A DNA stretch of 64,000 nucleotides from Lobosporangium transversale (taxonomy: Eukaryota; Mortierellomycota; Mortierellomycetes; Mortierellales; Mortierellaceae): positions 248,001 to 312,000 of the forward strand of contig NW_019029023.1 of the NCBI RefSeq assembly GCF_002105155.1. The letters run 5' to 3'. Positions 53,366-64,000 of this stretch are shown here, one piece after another (position 1 is the first letter of the stretch; every line of letters starts with the position of its first letter). The position numbers and the translations under genes are program-made. Under the pieces are notes generated by a model that did not search any database, had not been told where the DNA came from, and saw only the letters and a program-made list of their open reading frames with translations.

Positions 53366-54421
53366 ATATACATATACACATATGCACAGCATGTCCAAGT
53401 AAATAACCTTATTGAACGTAATAAGCTCCGGGAAGAAAAAGAGTTGGAGCGACAATTACGTCGACGTCAAAGGAAACAGGAACGGAAGGAGGAGAAGCGG
53501 GCACAGGCATTATTAGGCTCTGGTGCGACTGCTCTTAATGATGGCGAATCGATGGATGTTCAGGATGATGCTGGGGAGGCGGAGGTACAGGCAAGGAAAT
53601 CAGAGAGACGTCATCGACATCATCGCCATCGTTCTCCAAGGATCGATAGAGAGAAAGATGGAGAGGATGCAGTACAGGTTGATGGAGCGAATGTTGAATC
53701 GGGAGTGGAGATGATGGATGAGGAGACTGCTCGAAAGATCCGTAAACAGGAACGTAGGGAGAGACGGGAACGTAAGGAGAAACGAGCACAGAGACGACTA
53801 GAGAGAGAGTCTGCAGCATGTGGAGAGGAAAATGGAGATGTTGAGCAGATTCAGTTGCCCTTTGTGGGTGTCAAGATCCCACGGTATGCAGGACAGAGCT
53901 CCGATTCTGAAGCTAGTATATCAGTAGTGCGCCGTGTACGTGAGGAGCAGCGATCCCGAAAGAGGTAAGGCAGCTGGGAAAAATCTTGTCCATGTCATCA
54001 CGCGTGATTGATTGATTTTTTTTTTTGTTTTGTTTTGTTTTGTTTTGTGTAATGTTACAGACGAAATTATTGACACGTAAGAATACGTTATTAATATAAT
54101 TATATGCTATGATATGATATGACATGATATCATGATTTTAGTGGCAAGAGTAAGAAACAGGGTCAGAGCACGAATGGAGATGAGACGACCATGGTAGAGA
54201 TCAAGATACCGCATCAGGAGGAGTTGAGCATCATCTCGGACACGGAGATCCTTGGGGACTTGGGACTGAACCAGGTACCACTGAATGATCTCAAGGCTAT
54301 GCTTCCGGAGGAAGCATTCAACAAATTCAGTTATACCACCACTACTACTGAAAATGGCGACGTCATCGCGACAGTCCAGGGTGGATTTGAGCGCGCCATC
54401 GTATGCTCTGGTGCTAATTAA
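50064..54421 (+). CDS. DP-like (TFDP) E2F-partner transcription factor with very long N-terminus
   Basis: Seven exons that keep frame: 50064-51976, 52128-52254, 52449-52517, 52699-52956, 53131-53199, 53390-53964 and 54142-54421; 1096 aa. Exon 1 encodes about 637 disordered residues rich in His, Gln, Pro and Ser ([11 protein letters not shown]), ending with an acidic and Gly-Ser tract. The DP winged-helix DNA-binding domain spans residues about 657-745: [23 protein letters not shown], then [19 protein letters not shown] and KKEIHWIG (the RRRVYDALN motif is diagnostic of E2F/DP). Relative to animal DP about four residues (VADE) after YN(D/E) are missing; a microexon in intron 2 could supply them. 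The dimerisation helix follows ([28 protein letters not shown]). A Lys/Arg/Glu-rich helix and a C-terminal domain ([22 protein letters not shown]) complete it. DP binds E2F sites as a heterodimer and controls G1/S genes. Human DP1 is about 410 aa, so the N-terminal extension is unusual. The start is uncertain. Confidence 0.85.
53318..53365. repeat. (GTT)n microsatellite in a DP-like gene intron
   Basis: About 16 GTT units within intron 53200-53389, close to the acceptor. Confidence 0.9.
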
Positions 54422-57190
54422 TAATTTATTTTATTTTACTTTATTTTATTATATTTATTTATTTATTTATTACTGTGTATTTTTCGATTTTACTTTTTAC
54501 TTTTAACTTTTAACTTTTATTTTCTTTCTTTCTTTCTTTCTTTGCCACCTTTTTTTTTTTTTTTTTTTACATTCCTTGCAATCTTTGTAACATAGTCCTT
54601 ATTTATTTTTTATTTTTTTTTTTTTGCAACGATTTTTTTTTTTTTTTGTTTTTGTGTATAGTAACATCCAAAGAAAGAGAGAAATAATATTTAATATTAG
54701 CTTTATTTTTATTTTATTTTTCTTATAAAGAAAAAGAAAAAGAAAAAGAAAAAGAAAAAAGAGTAATAATAGTATTTTTAATATCAAGAGTATAGATGAT
54801 GACGAACAAAAGATGAAAAAGACCTTGTTTCGTGTTGTATACCAATGGCTATTATTATTATTTAAGACCCCGCATCCATCCATGGTGTGTGGCATGGATT
54901 ACATGAACATGTAGAGAAATAAGCAAGGGAAAAACAAAAGGTTAAGAATAGCCGACAAAAATTTCCCCATTAACACATCGTGCGTTTAGATTCATTCAGT
55001 TGATTCACATGATAATCTTTTGCTTTGCAAAGAGAGAGGAAAGCATCATAAAGCATAAAGTGTATAAATATATAAGCATAAGCAAAAAAAAAAGGATTAC
55101 GATTTTTGATGATGCAGTTGCCCATTGGACTTTTTTATTTTTTTTTTTTTTTGCTTGCAATAGTCTAAAAAATCTAAAAAAGAAAAAAAATGCCCTAACC
55201 TCCTAACCTATCAATTGCATTGATATTGGTTTTGATGTTTTGATGTTGATGTTGATGTTAATGTTAATGTTAATGTTGTGATAATGGATGGGGGTTGGGG
55301 GGAGGATGGAGCAGCTGACATGGGTGATGCGGATTGCTACACAAAGCAACAAAAAAAAAAAAAAACTGTTTTTTTTTTCCTTCCTTTTCTTCCTTTTCTT
55401 CCTTTCTTCCCGATGCGCCGCGGGAAAAAAAAAAAAAAAAAAAAAAAGTGCAATGCTTTGCCATTATCCTATCCTTGGCGAAGGAGATAATGGAGATCAA
55501 GCTGGAAAAAAAAAAAAAAAAAAAAAAAAAAGGTAATCTCTCTTTCTTACCTCATCCCAAAAAGAAAAAAAAAAGGGGAGGAATTACTTTTTTTTTTTTT
55601 TTTTTTTTTTTGTGATGGATTGATGGATCGATTGATTTGACAGATTTTGGTTTTTGGAAAAGTGGAGTTCGTGTGGATGTGTCTTTATTTACATTGTCTC
55701 CATCTCCTAAGATGCCTAGAATGGACAATGGACAATGGACAATGGACAATGAACAATGAACAGTAAGTGTATACTAATCTGTCCCCCCCCCCTTCCCCTG
55801 TTTCTCAGATATCGGTTCTCTCCTCTGTCTCTCTCCTATCTTTCACCCATCCTCTCCTCTCTTCTATGGATGTATAATATATAACATGTAATACATTCTA
55901 CAAATGTATCAAGCTCCTTTGCTTAGATCTCTTTTAAGGTCTCGCGTTTACTTTTTTTATATGCCAAAAAGAGTCCTTCTTTGGATGAAAAAAAAAGAAA
56001 AAAAAAGTTGGAGGTCAAGGCTTCAGAGTCTTGAGAGCTTATTCATTTCATGTGATCTTGACTTTGTGAGTGGAAAAAAGAAAATTTCTTTTGAGCCTTT
56101 TCTCAGTTTTTTTTTTTTTTTTTTTTTTACATGTCAATTCTTATGCAAGTCATGCATTCCTCCGGCTCTGAATCTTGGTTAGATTGTTTGATGTAACATG
56201 GGAACATTGTAACAGTAGAAGGGGACACTCACCCACTTTATGTTTTAATCTTTAAGTGTGGGGTTACAAAATGCAATGTTTGTCCATATTAGAGACAAGC
56301 AACGATTAAGAAGAAAAAAAAAAGAGAGACGTTGTGTCACAGGACAGAAGGTCAAAAAAAGGTGTAACGTGTGAGATGATTGGATACGTTGTTTATCTTG
56401 AAAGGGTCATTCGGTCGCACATTATACATCTTGAACACATTTTTTTTTTTTTTTAATTTTCATGCAAGAAAAGGTAAAGAGTTGAAGTACATAATTAAAA
56501 AAAAGTAAGACGTTAAAGAGATGTGGATTGAGACATGGGTTTCAAAACATGTTTAGGAGATGGATGGAGAGATAAAGATGGTTGAAACAGAGCAAGAAAA
56601 GTATTATATATGGATATTGGATTTGTTGATCATATATTATATAAATATTTATCTATCTATGTATTCTATTGCTATTGTGTATATATATAATAGTAAATAA
56701 TAAAATAGACAATAAAATAAAAAATAAAAAAAAGTGAGCTTGATATGCACGGCAATGGTTTAGAAAGCATGGAAGTAAAGAGGATGTAGCACACGTTGCT
56801 GCAATTGCTGCTGTTATGAACAAAGGGTCCCACGTAGCATTAGGCGGAGCAGGAATAAAAATGTAAATGACGATTTTAAATAAATTCTTGTTTTTGACAT
56901 GAACAAATGAATGGACTAGAGAAGTGTTGTTGTTGTTGTGATGTGTTTTGTGTACTACAAGAGCACATGCATGTTTACTTTTATACTTTTTTAGTTGCAC
57001 CGCATAGAGACTAAAATATTCATAAATACATCAATCAATCAATAAAAAAAGACACTATCTCTCTCTGTCTGTCTGTCTCCATGTTGAATTGTTTGAATGC
57101 AATGCATAGCATAGAGTGTAACTGCATGGATTTATGGTAGATGGCATGGGATGGATGGATGGATGGGAGATTGATACAACAAAGAGATAA
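54422..57190. other. 2.8-kb gene-poor region
   Basis: 3' region of the DP-like gene, then low-complexity DNA: (CTTT)n 54524-54543; T-runs 54551-54569 and 54638-54650; GATGTT repeats 55230-55275; A-runs 55342-55356, 55426-55447 and 55506-55531; ATGGACA repeats 55722-55751; T-run 56108-56128. No credible gene on either strand; frames here are homopolymer-derived. Confidence 0.6.
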
Positions 57191-58103
57191 GGAAAATTAC
57201 ACTAAGTTGTTGTCTTTTTATTCAATTCCTACCCACCCCCCTGCCCTGTTCCCTCTCCTTCCTCTCTATCATGCGCTCTTCTTGCTGATTGATTGTGGCA
57301 TATGCTCGGCCCTGGGACAGAACAAGGGACCCATCGTCTTTATCGTTTTGTCTTTATCTTTTTCTATTTCTACCCTTTCTCTTTCTCTTTCTCTTTTCTC
57401 TTTTCTCTTTTCTCTTTCTTCTCTTTCAATCTCTCTTCATTCATTCTTTCTCTCTTTCTTTCTCTCTTCCCTTTTTCCTTATTCTCTGCAACCACATCAA
57501 GTTTTATTACATACTCTCCTGTCTTTTACTTCTCCACATTGTCTTCCACATCCGTACCCTCCTCCTTTCTCTATTACTTTTTATTTTTTCTTTTCTTTTC
57601 TTTCCCTCCTTACTCTCTTCCTCGCTCATTCATTCTAAACACCCCATTCCCATTCATTCGTCCATTCATTGACAAACCTACAAAGTCGTGTGTCTGTGTG
57701 TGCTCATACATTTTGTTCTTTATCCGGGCAGACAGATTTTAATTTTCTTTTTTAGTCCGATTTACTTTATTTTGCTTATCTTTATCTGGCTCCTGACCCG
57801 ACTCCGCCCCCGCTATTAACCGCGACTAAAAAACTAAAAAAAATCTTCGCTTCCGTCACGCTAAACTATATATTCTTAAGGTCATACATAATCATAAAAA
57901 AAGACCTCTTTACTTCCTATCCCTATCCCTATCCATTCCTTCATCTCTTTTCTTTTTTTCTTCTTCTTTTTCTCGTCCTTCCTCGTTTATATCTCTCTTC
58001 ATTTGTTTCCTTTGTTTCTCTTTAACGCTCTCTATTACCTCATACCTCCCACACATCAGTTTTTTTTTTTCCCTTTTTTCCCTTGACATCAACAGGCTTC
58101 CGG
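57191..58103 (+). other. C/T-rich leader/promoter of the kinase gene
   Basis: TTTCTC- and CTCTTT-rich tracts (57340-57480, 57900-58080) like those before the DP-like gene. Frames such as 57141-57638 are low complexity. A possible acceptor (AACAG at 58091-58095) just before the ATG may mean a spliced leader exon upstream. Confidence 0.5.
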
Positions 58104-59066
58104 ATGACACTTTCGATTCCTCAGCCTATCCCCTCTCGTTCCTCTCATCCGGTTCATGCACATCAACGACCCCCTGTCCGTCGTTCCCAGTCCCATTCTA
58201 CTTGCACAAATCCCTCCCAAAACATTAATGCCTCGACCAGATTTGGTCTCAGTCGACTCTTAACCACTTCAGACCATCGTCTTCATCAATCCGATATCGG
58301 CGATGAACTGACACTGACGAACGAGGATGATGAGGATGAGATCAACTCTGAGAACGATGACGATGACGATGATGATGATGATGAAGAACAAGATGAGGAT
58401 TCTTCAGAAGTACTAGTTGATAGTGGCCATTACTCCTCAGACCTCGATCTCGCCGTCATTGCAGAGAGCCGAGGTATCCCGATCGGCAAACCAAATTTCC
58501 TGTATAGTCAGAAAAACGCCAATCATCTTTACGGCACAGCCGGAGGGAGCGTTGATAGTAAGAGCCGAATGAGTCAAGGTTCACAAAGCGCATCCTCGCG
58601 ATTCCGCTACAGTCATAGTCATAGTAACAGCGATAGCCATCATAGCATCAATTTGATCTCAAACAATCTAAAGGCAACAACAGTAGGGACTAACAAAAAA
58701 AAGGATGATACCCAGTCTGACTCTTCCTTTACTCACTTTAAACAATTCCAACCACCATCACCACAACAACAGCAACAAGAAGGTTATTCCAAAAGTAGTA
58801 GACTTGTATCCCCTTCGAACAATCCATCCTCTCCCCCTTCTGCTCGTTCGCCTTCTCCTACTGCTCCCTTACCCTCGCCTTCGCTCTCCCCTGACAGCAC
58901 CCACTTTCCTCAGCGGGCAACACTCCAGAGGCATGATGCTCAAATCGGTCAACTTGATCTTGCCTCTGTTCAGGGCGAATCTGAATGTAGCCATGACCAT
59001 ATCAGCACTAGCATCAATACCAATAATAACTCTACTAGCAATGCTAGTCCTGATATCTTGAAAAGC

Positions 59067-59100
<34 letters not shown>

Positions 59101-61001
59101 GAAATAGTGTCAATCATAATGCAGCTCATTATACCCAACCCATCTCAATCGACACGTCCAAAGCTCGTCTGCATCAAGAAGATATCAAGGCACCAACCGG
59201 TGATGCATTACCGGCCTTGTCCAAGCTTAAACAAGCTGCATCAACCACTAGCCCTCCAAAGCCGCAGCAAAGCAGCCAATCCCCATTTGGGTTAAAAAAG
59301 GAAGAGAAACCTGCTCCTGTCTTCTCCCCCTCATTCCCTGCATCCTCTACAAACAACAGCTCAACACGTCCCTTGATGATGGCTAGCCAATCCCGGCTCA
59401 GCTCAGCCCTGCCGCCCACGCCCACGTTTCACCAACAGTTCATTACCACTCCAGAGTCTGTACTCTCCCCATCATCTCCTCGTGCCAACTCTGCTCTGGT
59501 CAATTCGCTTGAACAGCTCTCCGTATCTTGGAAAGCGCCGGAGAACACGCCGAGTTTCCCGATCAACCGCTTACATCGATCTAGAACAATCTCCACTGGT
59601 GCTCGGCCTTCTTTCCCTCCTTCATTCTCCTCCAATGGTTCTTCAAACTCGTCCGGGAGCATGAACCCTTACCAAAGCAACAATATCATGTCACCCAACA
59701 CAATGGTCACATCCTCCTCCTACAGCTCCTTGCCTTACTCTCCTGCTGTGGCATTCCTTTCGAACTTTGTGGATGTAACAGCGCCCCGTATGGCGCCTGA
59801 TGAGGAAGGGGAGCAAGTAGGCGATTTCATCATGGGGAAGATCATTGGACACGGTGGATTTTCTCTGGTGCGTGAGGCATTTGCAATTCATCTGGATGGA
59901 TTGGTTGCTTCAGTCGCTGTCAAGATTGTCAAGGCTCAGACGGGTGCTACCGACAATGACCGGATCCAGCGAATGTTGGACAAGGAGATCGCCATTTGGA
60001 GCCGGCTCTCACACCCGAATGTGTTGCCCTTCGTGGCAGTGGAGAAGCTTCCGTCGGACACCTTCGTTTTCTGCGAACTATGCACGGGCGGAAATCTTTT
60101 GGACTACTTGACAAAGCAAGAAGCTTCTTCATACATGTCATCACGTGCCAGTGGTGGCACAGTTGGCCTGGACGAGACACATGCTCGACTGATTTTTAAC
60201 CAGATTGCAGAGGCAGTCCGATACCTGCATGAGGAGAAGCGAATTGTTCACCGTGATATCAAGTTGGAGAACATTTTGCAGCACGAGGATGGAACGTGGA
60301 AGATTTGTGATTTTGGCTTGGCAGAGTATCAAAACGATGAGGCAGCATTGTACTTTGGATCGCCTCTCTCACCCACGATCTATAACCCTCGAGCCTCGTC
60401 TAATCAAAACCGTAACTGTCAACAGAGTCCCTCGAGCTTGCAAAGCCAGGATAGTAATAGCAATAACACCAATAATGATGACAGTGGCATGGATGTAGAA
60501 GTAGAGGAGGAGGATGATGTAGTTGGTGGCTCACTCGCTTATTGTTCGCCTGAGCAGCTCAGATCCCCAAAGCCCTTGCGATGCCCTTCCACGGATGTGT
60601 GGTCTCTGGGGGTGGTGCTGTATGCTTTGCTGACAGGCCGATTACCGTTCCAAGATGAATACGAGCCTCGTCTGCAGTTCCAGATCTTGAATGGTCGATA
60701 TGAAGATCCTACAGAGTGTAGTGCTGAGGCCCGTGATCTGTTGAAGAACATGTTCAAAGCCAAGGCTGGTGAACGACTGAAGATTGGTCAGGTCATTGAT
60801 CATCCTTGGTGCATCAACGCCACGCTGGAGGGTTCTTCTTCCTCTACAGCATCAATGACAACATCATTTGGAGGATTTGGTGGAAGTAATGGTTTTGGAG
60901 GAGGAAGCAATGGCTTTGGCGAGAGCAACAACAGCAACAATAATGGCAACCACAGTGATCATGCCAAGATGAATAACTTTTTTGCAACATTCCGGTTCTA
61001 A
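58104..61001 (+). CDS. Ser/Thr protein kinase with long disordered N-terminus
   Basis: Intronless 965-aa frame. Residues 1-570 are Ser/Asn/Gln/Pro-rich with an acidic Asp/Glu run (residues about 75-100) and an Asn run (about 323-333). The kinase domain spans residues about 573-909: glycine loop GKIIGHGGFSLVREA, VAVK Lys (about 608), catalytic HRDIKLEN (about 716), CDFGLAE (about 736) and, in place of APE, SPE in GGSLAYCSPEQL (about 812). DVWSLGVVLYALLTGRLPF is the subdomain IX signature. All catalytic residues are present, so it should be active on Ser/Thr. About 70 residues of acidic, Asn/Ser-rich sequence are inserted between DFG and SPE, an unusual activation segment. The fold suggests CAMK/AMPK-like; the exact subfamily is not clear. 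The tail is Gly/Asn/Ser-rich. Confidence 0.88.
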
Positions 61002-61352
61002 ACGGATCTTTTTTTGTTGTTGCAATTTGTATACAAATTCTCTATTCATTTGATTTCTTTCTTTTTCGTTTTTTTCGTTTTTTCGTTTTTTCTTTGTTTT
61101 TGTTTTCGTTTTTTAATTTCAACCCTCCCTCCTCTTCCCCTCTTTAATTCGTTTACCTTTTTTTTTCTTGTAGCAATAATGTCACTCAATGTATTTATCC
61201 TTCTTCAACAAACCATTCAATTGGAATAAAAACATCTGTACTATATGAATTCTAAAATACGCATTTTCATGTCATGTCATGTCTTGTCTTATTATTATTT
61301 TTATTTTATTTTTTATTTTTTTTAAATAGTCTTGACTTGCTTTTCCAAAGCC

Positions 61353-61393
<41 letters not shown>

Positions 61394-61520
61394 GAGAGGT
61401 TTATTTTTATATCGTTTGGGATATGAATAGGAAGAGGGGGGGATTGATATATGGGACGGGAGCAAAGGAACTTTTCTTTTCTTTTCTTTTCTTCTTTTCT
61501 TTGGCGGGAACGTTTCTAAT
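61002..61520. other. Intergenic between kinase and NDUFB7 (convergent)
   Basis: 3' regions of two convergent genes. T-rich DNA, a (GA)n tract (61353-61391) and CTTTT repeats (61470-61495). No gene seen. Confidence 0.6.
61353..61391. repeat. (GA)n microsatellite
   Basis: About 19 AG units in the shared 3' intergenic region. Confidence 0.9.
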
Positions 61521-62268
61521 TTATTGATCAGCAGCCTCAGCAGCCTCGGCAGCCTCGCGTCTCTTTCTTTCCTCTGCAGTCTTCATTCTACGAATGCAGC
61601 TATTTTAATCGAGGGGATTAAAAAAATTAAATAAAATAAAATAAAATAAAGAGAATAGAATTAAATATTAATAATCTTGACAATCAAAAAATAATAGCAA
61701 TAAGTCTTTTTTTTTTTTTTTTTTTTTTTTTAACTGTTCTATCCTTCCATGACCATTAAAAAAAAAAAAAAAAAAAAAAAAAAGTCGTAATATTTTGGGA
61801 CGAGTCCGCTGTAATGGTAATGTTGTCTTGTTCTTATTCCCCGTAACAAATACATTTGCAACATGTTGTTTTCAAGAGGATTTACTCTCTCTTTCATCCT
61901 GAATAAAAAAATATGGCCGATACAATACAATTTCCTCTATTCATGTAATCCACTGTTGCCCCTCTGATTGTTATTATTGTTGTTGTGTTGTTTCTTTCTC
62001 TTTTTTTTTTCTTTCTTTCTTTCTTTTTTTTTTTTTTTGTCGTAGTCGTCTTCAATATGATGTTTGTATTAAATAAAAAATAAAAAAACAGTCCCCCGTA
62101 CTCATCGTATTGACATTTCTCATAGTCATGACGTTCATCCTGACACTTGAATGGTAAATAAAAAGTTTCGGAACGACACTTGTTCAAAGGAATGAGCAAA
62201 TGTGCACAAGAATCTCGATAGCCCAACGGAAGACGAGCATCCTGCATTTCCTTTTGTGTTGCGGACAT
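61521..62268 (-). CDS. Mitochondrial complex I subunit NDUFB7/B18
   Basis: Exon 1 is 62268-62102 and exon 2 is 61599-61521, joined in phase across a 502-bp intron (donor GTACGG, acceptor TTTTAATAG... on the minus strand). The 81-aa product has the NDUFB7 hallmark start (ATQKEMQDARLPL) and twin CX9C motifs: CAHLLIPLNKC and CQDERHDYEKC. These cysteines form disulphides in the intermembrane space through the Mia40 pathway. The protein is an accessory subunit of the membrane arm of NADH:ubiquinone oxidoreductase. It is shorter than the human subunit at both ends but comparable to fungal forms. Exon 2 gives a charged Ala/Glu-rich tail (AEERKRREAAEAAEAAD). The intron contains long T- and A-runs. 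Confidence 0.9.
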
Positions 62269-63355
62269 TATATTATTTATTTCCTTTGAGTCTTAAGAAA
62301 TGGTGAAAAGAGGGGGGGTGGTGAGTAAATGAATTATTCAATGTTTCCCCTCAAAATCGCTTGGAAATAAATAGATTCTATTCTATTGGATCCCTTAATT
62401 CCAACAGACGCGTCTTTTTTCATATATATTTTTTGCCACACAAAAATGTTGTCTAGATTTCTAGATTTGTAAATGTATTGTGTGGTGTGGCGAAGCATAA
62501 ATAAATTTCATCCTTTGACTTCACTTTTTGCTCGAAGGGCTCTCCACCGAGAAGAGTGAACCAATGTATTACGCGGATTCACATGAAATAAATAAAATAA
62601 GGTATAATACACGAGTAATAATTACAAATATGATAAGTTGGTGGCCAAACATTTCAGACGTAAAGTTTATGGTGTTGGCAAAAACTTTTCTTCTTTAGAT
62701 TTATAACACACAACTCAGAGCACTTTGGGGTTATCAATAATAAAACGACAGCAGCTACAATAGTCTAGTCCCTGCTTAGCGCCAAATGGACGTGGCAGAA
62801 ACATTCTAATTGCAGACCCTTATTTTGGGTTCAGTCAATACCACCATCTATAATATAAAATAAGATCTTGGTATATTTATACCTTCGTTATTTTAACTAA
62901 ATTGCAGGAGACAAAATAGAACTCTTCATGCAGAGATAAAAGACTGGATATTTGTAGTGTTAGTGAGATGGAAGGGTGGCCGAGAGGGACAAACGCAGAG
63001 GTAGAAAGATAGAAAGCGCCTCAAAAAGCTTCAGATTCTAGTTAGCTGCTTGTTCAAAACCCATCCGTTACTTCTGTACTTTGTCAACAGAGGAACATAA
63101 AAGACGCGAAATTTTTAAGCGAAATGACTATGCTTGTTGATGATAGTTCAAGGTGTGTACGCTTCTTTTTTTTTTTTTTTTTTTTTTTTTTAAGAGTTGA
63201 GTTCTATACTTTACTATCTCGTCCATACCCTCAACCATTATGGGATGGTACTACTCGAGAGCATTTTCACCCTAACGAAGATGTTCTCGCCTCCAACCTA
63301 ACGGCGTAAATTGACAGGTATGCAAAATATTCACTGTTGCCCTTGTGTAGCGAAG

Positions 63356-63390
<35 letters not shown>

Positions 63391-63406
63391 TCGACAGCAG
63401 CATCTC
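62269..63406. other. Intergenic, no gene seen
   Basis: Promoter of NDUFB7 and the spacer to the last LRR gene. T-run (63162-63191) and A-run (63356-63388). A GGCCGAGAGGG stretch near 62980 resembles a tRNA start but no cloverleaf can be drawn. Confidence 0.5.
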
Positions 63407-63448
63407 CATCTTGTCATCATCATCATCATTCCCTCGATCATTGCCGAG
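63407..63448 (+). promoter_or_regulatory. Conserved pre-ATG leader of the LRR family (edge copy)
   Basis: CATCTTGTCATCATCATCAT then CATTCCCTCGATCATTGCCGAG, abutting the ATG; longer by a few CAT units than the other copies. Confidence 0.55.
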
Positions 63449-64000
63449 ATGACATGATCTCAATACCAATAATTTCGAAAAGCCAACAATGACATCATTG
63501 AAAAAGTTTGTGTAAGAACTGCCTCTGCTTCCGGAGGTAATGACGGCAATTCATTCTACGTGACTTTACAAGACGTTCGAGACGTGTTTCCTGATGCACA
63601 CCGATTCATGTCGGGGGGAGATCCCATCCCATTCCTTATAGAGCCTGATGGCAGCAGGTATCTTATTTTATTATAATGCCTTATCAAATGTTCTAGAAAA
63701 GAAAAGAAAAAAAAAATGTGAGAACTCAATTAACTGCGTCTTTTTTTTTTTTTTTTTTTTTTCCTTCCTATTTCGTTATATTAGAATTGAACCTCCACGC
63801 ATTGCGTTCTACCCTGACAAGGTTCTGGATGTCATTGCAGAAGTACCACAGTCCTGCAATTGCAACAGCAACAGCAACAGTAACAGTAGCAGCAACAGCA
63901 ATACTGTCGTCCTTTTGCCAACCTCAAAAGAGTCAAAAAACTTGACCTTTCAGGACCTTCTTTTGGCATTATCCAACTTTATCCAATCTTCCAGCTCATC
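63449..64000 (+). pseudogene. 5' part of an LRR-family gene with two nonsense codons (runs off window)
   Basis: Exon 1 (63449-63657) carries TGA at codon 3 and TAA at codon 8, where intact members have GAA/CGA and CAA. The rest of the header is open and well conserved (IIEKVCVRTAS, LQDVRDVFPDAHRF, DPIPFLIEPDG). The intron 63658-63784 is longer than in siblings because of a T-run. Exon 2 from 63785 is open to the window edge (IEPPRIAFYPDKVLDVIAEV, then Ser/Asn-rich linker). A later in-frame ATG might still be used, but only after losing the conserved start. The gene continues beyond the window. Confidence 0.75.

Noticed and set aside
57141..57742. Overlapping 127-165 codon frames upstream of the kinase
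   Set aside because: Phe/Leu/Ser-rich frames from C/T tracts, overlapping in all three phases.
61499..61510. TTTGGCGGGAAC, an E2F/DP-like site near the DP-like gene's neighbours
   Set aside because: It lies in the 3' region between convergent genes and a single match of this length is expected by chance.
62960..63060. GGTGGCCGAGAGGG near 62978, similar to the start of a Ser/Leu tRNA
   Set aside because: No matching acceptor stem, anticodon loop or proper T-loop could be drawn.

Overview
This looks like nuclear DNA of an early-diverging filamentous fungus, most likely Mortierellomycotina (Mortierella/Linnemannia/Lobosporangium type). The housekeeping genes are eukaryotic and carry short GT-AG introns. 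Introns and intergenic DNA are full of poly-T/poly-A runs. The accessory part holds 28-residue LRR arrays of the 'NSIGxEGALALSEALKTNTSLT' kind, a Crinkler-type gene and DDE transposons, a mix I associate with this group. The exact species cannot be named from the sequence alone.

Layout. (i) 1-6 kb: a septin-like GTPase fused to ankyrin repeats (4 exons) and a GAT-domain trafficking protein (4 exons). (ii) 7-22 kb: accessory island 1, with a decayed LRR-family gene, an intact one (10.9-13.7 kb), an LRR tail fragment, a complete Tc1/mariner element carrying a nested foldback MITE, and a second intact LRR-family gene (18.6-21.7 kb, minus). (iii) 23.7-27.6 kb: PRPF31 splicing factor and a class I phosphatidylinositol transfer protein, both intact. 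(iv) 28-47 kb: accessory island 2, with copies of an unnamed relict repeat, a near full-length but frameshifted Crinkler (CRN) gene, a DDE transposase remnant, and a large inverted copy of 10.2-16.6 kb at 38.7-46.6 kb that contains a frameshifted LRR paralogue. (v) 50-62.3 kb: a DP-like E2F partner transcription factor, a large Ser/Thr kinase and complex I subunit NDUFB7/B18. (vi) 63.4 kb to the end: the 5' part of another LRR-family gene with two stop codons.

The most interesting content is the LRR family. Five members share a two-exon start (about 67-codon header exon, short intron, IEP-type junction), a near-invariant 30-40 nt leader right before the ATG, a middle domain (RLFIILPV ... FLCEC ... 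HEGYEIRNS..FF.KYG) and a C-terminal array of 28-aa LRRs. The two arms of the inverted duplication keep flanks and middle domain nearly identical while the LRR arrays differ in number and in exposed residues. This suggests a rapidly diversifying recognition-type protein family beside Crinkler and transposon sequence. Its function is not known to me, and a role in recognition or conflict is inference.

The inverted arms also bracket PRPF31, the PITP and an LRR gene, so recombination between them could invert about 22 kb.
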